Positions 46,169 to 57,344 of a DNA stretch of 64,000 nt are shown here, one piece after another. The notes beneath the pieces were generated by a model that saw only the letters and a list, made by a program, of their open reading frames with translations, had not been told where the DNA came from and did not search any database. The stretch comes from Elymus sibiricus. Taxonomy: Eukaryota; Streptophyta; Magnoliopsida; Poales; Poaceae. Made by a program: the position numbers and the translations under genes. Location: positions 374,484,114 through 374,548,113 of the forward strand of contig CM077676.1 of assembly GCA_039707655.1 (NCBI GenBank), read 5' to 3'. Within the stretch, counting starts at the first letter, position 1. The number at the start of each line of letters is the position of its first letter.

Positions 46169-47005
46169 AGACTTACATCAGAACTATGCTAAGTATGCAT
46201 CGGTATCAAAGGGAAAGGGCTGTATCTGTGGACCATACTGCAAAAATGCCAGAATAGAGGGGAAGGTCTAGCCTATTGAAGACTAGCAACTTGCAGCATC
46301 TTGCAGCATTAGAAGAGTGTAGATTAGCAGCACAACATAAGTAACAAGTAATAGTAGCAACGCCCAGAGATAATTCCTCGACTCCCTGCGAGAAAGCGAT
46401 CCCAGAGCCAACATATCAGTTTAGTAACACAAGTATCCAGTTCTAGTTGTAGTAGATCGGGATACTCTCTGAGCGTCCGTTACAGTGGACATGGCTATTC
46501 GAATAGATATACTTCCCTGCAGGGGTGCACCAACTTACCCAACACGCTCGATTAACTCTGGTCAGACACACTTGCTCGGGTCATGCCCGGCCTCGGCTGA
46601 TCGACACGCCGTAGTCCTACCTAGGCTCAACAGAGAGGCCAGCACGCCGGCCTAACTCCTAAATGCGAAGGGGTCATGGGCCAATCATCATTTGCACTCC
46701 TGCGCGTTGCGAACGCGGCCGGGAGCAGACCTAGCCCCCTTAATACAAGCGTAGGCTTTCCCAGTCCAACCCTGCGCGCGCCACTCAATTGCTGACATCT
46801 GAGAGCTTTCGGAAGAATCGTACGACGCCGAGTGCCCATACTTATTCCCGCGTGGTGGTTAGTGCGAAAAGGCCAGAGGCCTAGTTAGATCACATATCCT
46901 AACCCATTAGTGTGCTGGGAGCTCGTGGTGACAATCAGCGATCCACGATCTGTGGTCCCGTCGCCCCGTCTCGTGGACTTATGGCAAGGGCCAGGAATGC
47001 TCGGC

Positions 47006-48656
47006 TGATGTCTACTACACAACTTATTCTTGTAGACTCGTGTTGGGCCTCCGAGCGCAGAATTTTGTAGGACAGTAGCAATTTTCCCTCAAGTGGATGA
47101 CCTAAGGTTTATCAATCCATGGGAGGCGTAGGTTGAAGATGGTATCTCTCAAACAACCCTGCAACCAAATACAAGAAATCTCTTGTGTCCCCAACACACC
47201 CAATACAATGGTAAATTGTATAGGTGCACTAGTTCGGCGAAGAGATGGTGATAAAAGTGTAGTATGGATAGTAGATATAGGTTTTTTGTAATCTGAAAAT
47301 ATAAAAACAGCAAGGTATCAAGTGATAAAATGAAGCACAAACGGTATTGCAATGCTTAAAAACAAGGCCTAGGGTTCATACTTTCACTAGTGCAATCTCT
47401 CAACAATGCTAACATAATTGGATCATATAACCATCCATCAACGTGCAATAAAGAATCACTCCCAAGTTCCTATTAGCGGAGAACATAAGATAGAAATTGT
47501 TTGTAGGGTACGAAACCACCTCAAAGTTTTTCTTTCCGATCAATCTATTGAGCTATTCCTATAAGTGTCACAAATAGCCCTAGAGTTCGTACTAAAATAA
47601 CACCATATGATACACATCAACCAACTCTAATATCACCTAGATACTCCAATGTCACCACAAGTATCTATCAGTTGATTATACGATATGCATCAAACAACTT
47701 CATAATCATAATATTCAATCCACACAAAGAACTCCAAGGAGCACCCCAAAGTTTCTATCGGAGAAAAGATAATGAAAACGTGCATCAACCCCTATGCATA
47801 GATTACCCCAATGTCACCATGGGAATCCGTGAGTTGAGTGCCAAAACATACATCAAGTGAATCAATATAATACCCCATTGTCACCACGGGTATTCATATG
47901 CAAGACATACATCAAGTGTTATCAAATCTGAATATTCAATCCGACAATAACGAAACCTCAAAGGGAAAAGATTTGATTCATCACAACAAGGATAGAGAGG
48001 GAAGAAACACCATATGATCCAACTATATTAACAAAGCTCGCGATACATCAAGATCGTGCCAAATCAAGAACACGAGAGAGAGAGAGAGAGATCAAACACA
48101 TAGCTACTGGTACAAACCCTCAGCCCCGAGGGTGAACTACTCCCTCCTCATCGTGGAGACCGCCGGGATGATGAAGATGGCCTCCGGTGATGATTTCCCC
48201 CCTCCGACAGGGTGCTGGAAAAGGGCTGTAGATGAGATTGTGGAGGTACAGAGGCTTGCGGCGGCGTAAAAACTCATCTAGGGTTATTTCTGGGGGTTTC
48301 TCTATTTATAGGATTTTTCAGCGTTGGAATCAGGTCAGACGGAGCCACGTGGGCCCCACAAGGTACCAGGGCGCGCCTAGGGGGGTGGCGCGCCCTGGTG
48401 CCTCGTGGGAACTCGGTGGCCCCCCTCCAGTGGGTCTCGGTTCCAGTATTTTTTATTTATTCCATAAAAAATCTCCAAAAAGTTTCATCCAATTCCAAGA
48501 ACTTTTATTTCTGCACAAAAAACAACACCATGGCAATTCTGCTGAAAACAGCGTCAGTCCGGGTTAGTTCTAATCAAATCATACCAAAACCATATAGAAT
48601 TGTTATAAACATGGCATGAATACTTCATAAATTATAGATACGTTGGAGACATATCA
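47006..48656 (-). mobile_element. N11: solo LTR in the N10 3' LTR
   Basis: 1651 bp, plus strand TGATGTCTACTACACAAC to GTTGGAGACATATCA. TSD TCGGC (47001-47005) and CCGGC (48657-48661), one base different; the empty site in the other N10 LTR reads CCGGC. Minus orientation, with a TATA box (complement CTATTTATAG, 48301-48310) and a GC-rich inverted repeat at about 48366-48400. A third Gypsy LTR class, related in ends to N3/N6/N9 but different in body. A short GA run is at 48072-48090. Confidence 0.92.
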
Positions 48657-48806
48657 CCGGCCGTGCCACGTAATTATCTCGCGGGTACCCTCACGGTCAA
48701 CCCGACTCCACATTTCTCGCGGGTACCCCTCAGGGTCGACCCGCCTTCAACAAGGTCTGAGGTAAAAGTCATGGTAACCGTGTGTCCATAACATCAAGGG
48801 GAACCC

Positions 48807-49010
48807 GAGGAATCACCCTCGATGGATTCCTACTCGATGTAATCCGTCAAGGAGAACTAGGAGGAATCACCCTCGATGGTCCACACTTGAGGGGTTCCAC
48901 GACAGAGTCATCATCGGGAAGGGGAGAGTGAGGAATCACCCTCTGCAATCACCACCGATGTGCTATACTACAGAGATATCATCAAGAGTGCAGTACGAGG
49001 TATCACCCTC
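48807..49010 (+). repeat. Four spaced 14-mers GAGGAATCACCCTC in the N10 LTR
   Basis: Copies at 48807, 48861, 48930 and 48997 (the last with T for A in GAGGTATC). Copies in the 5' LTR at 58796, 58850, 58919 and 58986 have identical spacing (54, 69, 67). May be binding sites or remains of a diverged tandem repeat. Confidence 0.8.
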
Positions 49011-49328
49011 AGCACTCGATAGTAGCCCTGCAGAGTCGTACAACTAACGGGGGGGTGTGCGGTGATGTGTCGGTCTCTGCACATCGATCACAATGATCGA
49101 GGCACTGGTAACAAAGCGGGGCAACAGGGACAAGGGTGAGGGGTCACTGGTGGATCACTAACCAACCTATTCTAAGCAGTTTAGGATGACAGGTAAAGTA
49201 ACAACAGTAGGTTACAAAAACAGGCTATGCATCAGAATAGGAGCAATCAATTACAGTAGCAAATTCTAATGCAAGCATGGGAGAGAAAGGATAGGTGATA
49301 TTGGAATGATCAAGGGGGGTTTGCTTGC

Positions 49329-49400
49329 CTGGAAGCTCTGCTGAGAGGGTCTGATCGTCTGGAGCGTAGTCGTACTCGGGAGCAGCGTCAGTCTCGGGGT
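49329..49400 (-). other. Coding-like block 1 in the N10 3' LTR (copy at 59316-59387)
   Basis: 72 bases on the minus strand reading PETDAAPEYDYAPDDQTL then SAELP. Preceded by a long pyrimidine tract ending CCGGTAG (acceptor-like) and followed by CAG/GCAAGC, a GC-type donor-like border (CGG/GCAAGC in the other LTR). Its end phase matches the start phase of block 2. The two LTR copies differ at two bases. Confidence 0.45.
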
Positions 49401-51565
49401 CTACCGGAGAGAAGAGGGGGGGGGGAGAAACAATAAATACACGGCAAACAAATGCAACACAGATGCACGGCATGGCAATATAATGTGCGGGTGGTGACCT
49501 AATGCAGTACTACACATTGCAGATGGACCGGGAAAATATCTGGGGATATTTTCCCGGCCTTAGGCTTCTGTCAGACAGATGAACCAGAGGGGAAGGTTCC
49601 ATGTTTGTAGTGTTGTGGGCATGTGACAGCTACATGGAGAGCATATTCGGATTCTTCTCGTTTTTCTGATCAATTTTCATGTAGAAAACTTTTTCATCCG
49701 AGCTACGGTTTATTTTCTATGATTTTCCGAAGTTTTAAATCATTTTCTGAAATTCCTGGAATTGATTTAAATATTAAATTCGAATTTAAACAGTGAAATA
49801 CTTTTTATACTCAGACTGAGCCAGCCACAGTCAATGACATGTGGGGCCAGTCAAAGCCCAGTCAGTAGTCAACTTTGACCATTGACTGGTCAAACTAACA
49901 TGTGGGGCCCCTCTGTCATAGACTAGAAATTTAAATAGTGGATTAAGTTAACTAATTAATCTAATTAGCTAGTGGGACCCACTGTCAGTGACTATTTAAT
50001 TAACAGATTTAATTAACAGATTAATTAGTAGTTTATTTATTTATAAAAACGTTTTAATTAGTGGGGGGTCCGGATGGCAGTGACCCAGGCTGCCCAGTCA
50101 GCAGGGTTGACTAAGTCAACCCAGCCAACGGGACCCACTGGGCCCACTGTCAGCGACCCTGGGGAGGCCACGTGGCGGCCAGGTCAGCAGGCGGCACCGG
50201 AGTAACGCCAGCGACCTCTCCAGCGGCGGTTCTTCGCCAGAGTTGGCTGGAAAATCGCCACGGGCCACCATTTGGACGGCGGCTGGGTGCGTTCGAAAGC
50301 AGGGGCCTGCGCGCATCCATTCGTGGCTCCAGCCAGGGCTGGGACGGATGGTATCAACGGCGGCGTCGACCGCGGCGGCCGCCGGAATTCGGGAACTCGC
50401 GGAATCAACGAAACGCGGCGCAAAAGCTCGAGCTAGCTAGCTAGGCAGACGCGGCAGCTCTCCAGAAGCTCGTCAGGGTCACTGGCTTGAGCGGAGCGGC
50501 TAGGGGAGCACGGTATGCATGGCAATGGCAACAACCAGAGCACTGCTATGGTGGCGGCCAGCAGCAGCAGCTAGGGGAGCAGCAGGAGAGAGAGGAGGGA
50601 AGCGGCGCTCATGGCGAGGCTGTAGGGGAAGGCAGCGGGCTCGGGGTAGGCTCAGAGCAGGCGGTGCAGCGACGGCAATCTCGGCGGCCAAAGATGGAGA
50701 AGAAGGTCGAGGGAGTCGCTGCGGGCCTCATCCGGTTGAACGGGAGGGCACAGCCGAAGTAGACATCAACTGGGAAGCCGATGGACACCAGGGGAAGGCG
50801 TGGGGGGCACGGTGGCCGCGTGATTCACGGAGGTGCAGCCATGGCGGCGCTCGGGAGTGATGGGAGAGGGCGGGGGAGGGGAAAGGAGGGGCTCTAGGGT
50901 TCGCCAGGGGGACGAGGAGGGGTCCTTATCCCCTCCGTGAGCGCTGTAGCAGGCCGCTGTCGTGCGGGAGAGAGGGGGCCCGGTGCGGCGAGCGCGCGAG
51001 CGGCGACAGCAAGGAGAGAGGGTGAGCAGGAGGAGGGAGATGAGCGGGGGAGTGGGCTGGGCCTCCCTGTTTAACTTAGGCCCAGGTACAGTAGAGTTTA
51101 GGCTTTTTCTGTTTTCCTGTTTTGTTTTCTTTTTACAGAAAGGGTTTTGCATTTAGTTCAACCACCAAATGACTTTTGAAAAAGATGCCACTTGCCACAT
51201 TAAATACCTTGCAATAAACTGCACTGCCACAAAAAGTTTGGAGGCAATATAATTTCATTTGGATTTTGTATTGCATTTAGAAGAGTCAAAATGGTGTTGT
51301 TGGCCCTGTTTTCAAGATGTTAGAGTCATCTAGGGAATTTAGGTGATGTTGTTTTCCTGAACATAAATAGTTATGGAATATTTCCAGAATTATGAACTAT
51401 TTAGTTTCCAAATTTGAACAACTTTTATTTTCACCTGATATTTGAATTCCAATTTGAATTGGAATTTGAAATGAGATAAGATTCCACTGTGATCAAGCAT
51501 TGTAATTGATGATGACTTGGCATAATTAACAGATGATCATTGTGCTTAATTACAGGGGTGTTACA

Positions 51566-51600
51566 AATCTCCTCCTCTAAAAGAAATTCTCGTCCCTAGA
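51566..51600 (-). other. N10 polypurine tract region
   Basis: The plus strand AATCTCCTCCTCTAAAAG reads as a purine tract on the minus strand (AGAGGAGGAGATT) directly before the 3' LTR, with GGGACGAGAATTT just upstream, as in N2. Confidence 0.75.
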
Positions 51601-51602
51601 AT

Positions 51603-53441
51603 TCAGAAGGTAGAAGGAGAAAGATCGGGATATTCTTCACGAAGGCGATCCTCACGTTCCCAAGTGGCTTCATCTTCAGTATGATTCGACCACTGCACTT
51701 TGAGAAACTTGATTGCCTTCTGAAGGGTACGATGTTTAGCTTGATCCAGGATCCAGATCGGATGCTCCTTATAAGAGAGATCATCTTGCAATTCGAGCAT
51801 CTCATGATCCACCACACGCTGTGGATCCTTGAAGCAACGGCAAATTTGCGACACATGGAAGACATCGTGAAGGTGAGAGAACTACGGAGGCAATTCCAAT
51901 TTATATGCCACCAGACCACGTCTGGCGAGAATGCGGAAGGGACCAATATAGCGAGGAGCTAACTTGCCCTTGATTCCAAAGCGGTGAGTGCCCTTAATAG
52001 GAGTGACACGCAGATAAGCTTGCTCACCAGGTTGATAGATCGATCCCCAGTGTTTACGATCATAATTGCTCTTCTGGCGAGATTGAGCCGCCTTGAGATT
52101 TTCCCGCACAATACGGACTTGCTCTTCAGCATGTTGGATAAGATCCGGTCCAATGAGCGGCCGTTCCCCAGTTTCTGACCAATTCAGAGGGGTTCGACAC
52201 ATACGTCCATACAATACCTTGAAGGGAGCCATCTTCAAGCTAGCTTGATAGCTGTTGTTTTACGAGAATTCAGCATACGAGAGATTCCTCCCATTTCTTG
52301 CCAAATGAGATGACACAAGCACGCAGCATATCTTCAAGCACTTGATTAACTCGTTCAACTTAGCCTTGGGACTGGGGGTGATAAGCTGAGCTCCAGGTTA
52401 TATGAGTTCCCATAGCTTCATGGAAACTTGCCCAGAACTTTGAGGTGAAGAGGCTACCATGGTCTGAACTAATCTCCTTCGGAATACCATGGAGTGTTAC
52501 AATTCTGGAGATATACAAATCTGCTAACTGACCAGCAGTGATCATCTCCTTGACTGGCAGAAAGTGTGCAACTTTGGAGAGTTGGTCGATGACGACAAGA
52601 ATAGCATCATAACCCTTTTGTGACCTGGGAAGGCCAGTGATAAGATCCATTTGAACCTTATCCCACTTCCATTCAGGAATAGGGAGCGGTTGCAGAATTT
52701 CGGTAGGCTTCTGATGTTCTGCTTTGACACGACAGCAAACGTCACATTCGGCAACATAGCGAGCAATGTCCTGCTTCATTTTAGACCACCAGTACCTTTG
52801 ACGGAGGTCTCGATACATCTTGGTACTACCCGGATGAATAGATAGTGGTGTATCATGTGCCTCCTTCATAACTTTGTCTATCAAAAGCTCGAACCGAGGT
52901 ACTACAATGCGATCTCTGAAGTACAAGGTTCCGTCTTCAGCAAGCGAGAAATCTCTAGCCTTTTCAAGGACAAGATCCCTTTTCATCTGATCAACTTCAG
53001 CGTCTTTTGCTTGCGCAGACTTAACATCTTTCTCAAGATTTGGTTGCAGAACCAGGGTATTAAGAGAACCCAGAGGAACAATATGAAGGTTCAACTTGCG
53101 AAGTTCTTCATGAAGCCGGGGTTGAGCTCGCTGAACCATGAGATTGTTGCAATAAGACTTGCGACTCAAAGCATCGGCCATTACATTAGCCTTACCAGGG
53201 GTATATGAAATAGCACACTCATAGTCCGTGATTGCTTCCATCCATCTCTGTTGACGGAGATTCAGATCCGGCTGAGTAAACAGATACTTTAGACTTTGAT
53301 GGTCAGTGTAGATTTCGCAACGATTACCGAGAAGGTAATGTCACCACAACTTTAGTGCATAGATAACTGCAGCAAGTTCGAGATCATGCACTGGGTAGTT
53401 TTCTTCATGAGGACGCAGTTGTCCTGAGGCATAAGCAATCA
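51603..53441 (-). pseudogene. N10 RNase H end, integrase and chromodomain-like tail
   Basis: Reads RNase H end ([27 protein letters not shown]), integrase zinc region (H...H...CDVCCRVK), DDE core with [16 protein letters not shown] and VERVNQ, then KLAPRYIGPFRIL. A chromodomain-like end follows: HPIWILDQAKHRTL, FLKVQWSNHTEDEATWE. In chromoviruses this tail steers insertion to certain chromatin (family knowledge). Breaks: frameshift near 53441, TAA at 52360-52362 before VERVNQ, a frameshift near 52290, a stop in the AEFS-NNSY segment, and a stop at 51882. Confidence 0.87.
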
Positions 53442-56017
53442 CCTTGCATCAGGACACAGCCCAATCCTTGACGAGAGGCGTCGCAATAAATGATGAATTC
53501 CTTGCGAGAATTCGGAGGAGCAAGCACTGGAGCAGAGGTCATCTTGTCCTTAAGTGCCTGCAAACTTTCCTGGCATTTGTCTGTCCACTCAAACTTAATG
53601 CCTTTGTGAAGCAGATTAGTCAGAGGCTTGGCAATCTTGGAAAAGTTCTCGACAAAACGGCGGCAATAGCTGGCGAGTCCGAGAAAACTTCTTACTTGCT
53701 TGACATTCTTTGAGGGAGTCCAGTCAAGAATAGCCTGAACTCGTTCTAGGTTGACAGCAATGCCATCCTTGGAAATCACATGACCAAGGTAGGTCACTTC
53801 AGATAACCAGAATTCACACTTGGAATATTTGGCATACAGCTGATGCTCTCGAAGCTTTTCCAGAACAAGACGAAGATGTTCAGCATGTTCTTCCTTATTC
53901 TTGGAAAATACCAAGATATCATCCAGATAAACCACGACGAACTTGTCGAGGTAATCCATGAAGATATAATTCATCAAGCGAGAGAACGTTGCTGGAGCAT
54001 TAGTTAATCCAAAGGACATGACGGTGTACTCGTATGAACCATAGCGAGTAATCAAAGCGGTCTTTGGAATATCCTCTTCGCGGACTCGGATCTGATGATA
54101 ACCCAACCTCAAGTCGAGTTTAGAGAATACTGAAGATCCAGCAAGTTGATCATACAGATCGTTGATCCGGGGAAGTGGATACTTATTCTGAATTGTTGCC
54201 TGGTTAATGGGCCGGTAATCTTGGACCAACCGATTTGTACCATCTTTCTTCTTAACAAAGAGAAATGGTGCTCCCCAAGCAGAGGAACTTGGACGAATGA
54301 AACCTTTACGAAGTGACTTGTCGATTTCCTCCTTAAGCTCAAGGAGTTCATGCAGCGGCATCTTGTAGGGACGCTTCACAATAGGAGTAGTGTCTGGTTT
54401 TAAGTCGATAACAAACTCGACAGCTCTAACAGGGGGTACTCCTGGAAGTTCTTCTGGAAAGACATCTTGGAAGTCACGAATGACTGGAACGTTTTCGATT
54501 CCCTCAAGAGGAGAAGCGTTCAATGCATTTAGGGAATAAATCTGGGCTTCGGCATTTTGAATGAAATGAGCATGGTAGTTTACTATCTCGTTCGAGGGGT
54601 GCAGGAGTTGGACGACTTTAGTGGCACAATGGATAGAAGCAGTATGAGCTTTCAACCAATCCATTCCCAAAATGAGGTCAATGTTGGATGACTTCAAAAG
54701 AATGGGAGAGACATGGAATTCCAACCCTTCAATTTCAACGGTAATGTTGTGGCTAACCATGGTGGTTTGACATTGGCCCGCGGGAGTGTTTACCACTAGT
54801 GGGATGTTCATCTCCTCATATTTAATGCCATGCATGTATGCAAAAGTTTCTGATATGAATGAATGCGATGCTCTTGAATCAAATAAAACAGAAGCTGGTA
54901 CTGAATTAACGAGAAGAGTACCCAGCACAGTAGCAGGTTGATCTTGATCTTCATTCAGATCAACATGATAAGCTTGACCACGACCATAAGAAGGTCTGGC
55001 ATTATTGTTGCGGGGCTGGTTGTTGCCATGGCCATTTCCACGGCCAGCTGACAGAAGCACAAGCTGATTCTGGTTCTGAGTGCAGTCTCTGGAACGGTGA
55101 CCTGGACTGCCACACTTGAAGCAGAGCCCGTCTTCGGGACGGAGAGCAGGAGCTTGAAGTAGTGGAGCTTGAGGTCTTGGCTGCCTCAGAGGTGGAGGAG
55201 GCAGACGAGGTGTAGCATACGACGGCCTTGGAGCAGGAACAGTCGGGCGGTACATGCTGTGAGGAATCCAGATACGGCGCTTCTGGGAAGACGGGCCCGA
55301 AGATGAGCCCGCTTCATGGGTGCGCTTGAGCGCGTCCTTGTGATCCTTCAAACCAGTCTCAACCTGTATGGCCTTGTTCACCAAGGTGGCGAAGTCGGCG
55401 AAGTCTTGGACTAGGAGTGCAAGCTTGATATCTGGGTTGAGCCCTTCACGGAACTTCTCCTGTCTGCGGGCATCAGTAGCAATATCCTCCTCAGCATAGC
55501 GAGATAGTTCAAGGAACTCCCGCTGATAAACTTCCACAGTCTTGCTGCCCTGAGTGAGGTTGCGGAACTCACGTTTCTTTCGGTCCATGACTCCCTGGGG
55601 AATGTAGCGGCCACGGAAAGTAGCCTGGAACTCCACCCAGGTAATGATAGTTCCAACAGCTAGGGTACGCATGGGACTGTCCCACCATTGAGCTGCAGGA
55701 CCCTTCAGAAAGTAGGATGCGAAAGTGACATAGCTGGCAGGGGCAACATTGGCTGACTCCATCTCGTAAGTGATGTCACGGAGCCAGTCATCAGCATCAA
55801 GCGGCTGCACTGAGTTGCGGAAAACAGTTGGGTTGAGGCGCACAAAGTCTTGCAGGGTTATTGAGGCTGGCTGCTGGTTAGCATTCGGACGAGGGAACTG
55901 ATCCATAACCCCTTGTATGAATTGGCGGTTCAGTTCAAACTACTGCATCATCCCAGCCATATAGTCGGGCGGTGGTGGATTGTTGGCACCACGGCCACGA
56001 CCTGCGGTTCTAACCAT
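53405..56017 (-). pseudogene. N10 gag-protease-RT
   Basis: Frame from ATG 56017 (MVRTAGRGRGANNPPPPDYM) with one TAG after GMMQ, then 833 open codons from MDQFP at 55906. Numbering from there: gag core ([20 protein letters not shown]), CCHC zinc knuckle [14 protein letters not shown] at residues 262-275, protease at 343 reading DSRAS where DSGAS is usual, RT with [20 protein letters not shown], and YLDD at residue 660 (53918-53929). RNase H begins [15 protein letters not shown] and is lost to a frameshift near 53441. The Gly to Arg change in the protease site would likely abolish processing. Confidence 0.88.
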
Positions 56018-56367
56018 CCTGCTAAGATCAACAGGGGGTAGTTTAGCAACGAGCATTTACAAATGTATGGAATCATTCATGAAGTAACACGCACAACAAA
56101 AGGAGTGCAATAGATACATCAACATAGTCAAACATGACATACAGATCCATACATAGATTCGGTTACAAACCAACGTTACAACAACGGAAAGGAAAGCTAG
56201 ACACACTAGGCGGCACGCAGGCACGCGGTGGAGGGATACAATAACGGGACATAGCGATAGCTACATCAACGTCGGAGAAAACCACTGAAGCCAGGCAGCT
56301 GCAGGTGACGATGCAGGGTACCCTCGATGTAAGGATCCTGCGCTCCGTGAACACTCTGGTGCAGAAC

Positions 56368-56982
56368 CTAGTCCCGAACTGGAAGAAGAGGACCACGTGG
56401 AGGAGTACAACCTCCAACAGCAGGCCACTCAAGACCTGGTGGCATCTCCGTCCTGCGCGCGTAAAGGATATACTCTGGATGAATCCCTGCACTGACTGCT
56501 GGCAGCAACTGTGTCAGAGCGTCGTAAAGACGAGCACGAGTGGCATACAACTCGACAGCAAGAGCTCGGGTAGTGCGATCCAGAGCCTCAGTGTACTGAA
56601 CCAAAACCTGCGGGTCATATCGACGTCGCACGTAAGGGGTATAGACAACAGTGTAATATCCACTCTCATCCCCAGTGGGGGTATAAGGGATATATCAGAA
56701 AGTAGTCTCCTCCAAGCGGCTATGCTCTCCACGGAGATGGGCAATAGCAGTATAGGTAGCATCATGGACTGCCATGTCAACAGTCACTCCAACACCATGG
56801 AAAGTGTGCAACTCAGTGATGGAGTTGCTCTGCCGATCAAAGATACAAACCACGGCGTGGTACTGCTCCTGGTTGAACTCGCGGTAGTCCTCGTAAACAG
56901 TGTACTCGGGGTACCACCAATATCCCAGCCTGGTCAAGAGGTCGACCAGGATAGCAGGGAATCCAGCCGCATCAACAGCCAT
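56368..56982 (-). pseudogene. N10 accessory ORF upstream of gag, one in-frame stop
   Basis: ATG at 56982 (MAVDAAGFPAILVDLLTRLG). Open for 95 codons to a TGA at 56695-56697, then open again in the same frame to a stop at 56368. Motifs: PEYTVYEDYREF, HAVVCIFD, FHGVGVTVDMAVHDATYTAI, HLRGEH, then after the stop YIPYTPTGDESGYYTVVY and a helical QVLVQYTEALDRTTRAL. The order and spacing match the N2 ORF (9635-10432), including the SFFYYPS region that aligns across the stop. No known catalytic motif. It lies between the primer site and gag, where extra ORFs are uncommon in Tekay-type elements as far as I know. Confidence 0.7.
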
Positions 56983-57326
56983 AGTGTGGCGTACGAGCTA
57001 TCTTGCGGGACGCATCTGAAACAAGGGATTGCAAAATGTCATGAGACAGTGTCATAAACATAAGATAACTTTGAAAGGAAGGATTGCAGATAATCCAGCT
57101 CTCCGGGTGAATGTGAACACGAGAACCTAATGTCAGAGTTAGTAAAATCTTTAACCTGAAAAGAAGACAGATCAGGCCCCAGAGTAAGGAAGAGGAATAA
57201 AAGATCCTAAAACCATCCATTGGCGACGTGGGCCCGTAAGCCACACAGCCATGTTAGTAAAACGGTTTTTCAAAGACTAGACTCAACTTCGCCCAAGGAG
57301 TTGGAAAGCGGGATTCCTATAGGCAG

Positions 57327-57344
57327 TCGGCTCTGATACCAACT
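57327..57344 (-). other. N10 primer binding site (initiator tRNA-Met type)
   Basis: The plus strand GGCTCTGATACCAACT gives TTGGTATCAGAGCC on the minus strand, next to the 5' LTR end, matching the initiator tRNA-Met complement. Confidence 0.87.

Larger units (their letters stand above)
45699..51565 (-). repeat. N10 3' LTR, contains solo LTR N11
   Basis: Plus strand TGTGACGCTCCCGG to AGGGGTGTTACA; 4211 bp without N11 and one TSD copy. It has AT-rich and strongly GC-rich parts (50160-51060, rich in CGG). Open frames there (e.g. 50172-50860) are not kept in the other LTR on the same frame, so I call no gene except the blocks listed separately. Confidence 0.9.

Noticed and set aside
48807..49010. 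CRISPR-like array
   Set aside because: Repeats of 14 bases with unequal spacing inside a plant LTR; no cas genes.
50172..51152. ORFs in the GC-rich part of the N10 LTR
   Set aside because: Frames are not the same in the second LTR (60143-61131) and GC-rich sequence favours open frames.
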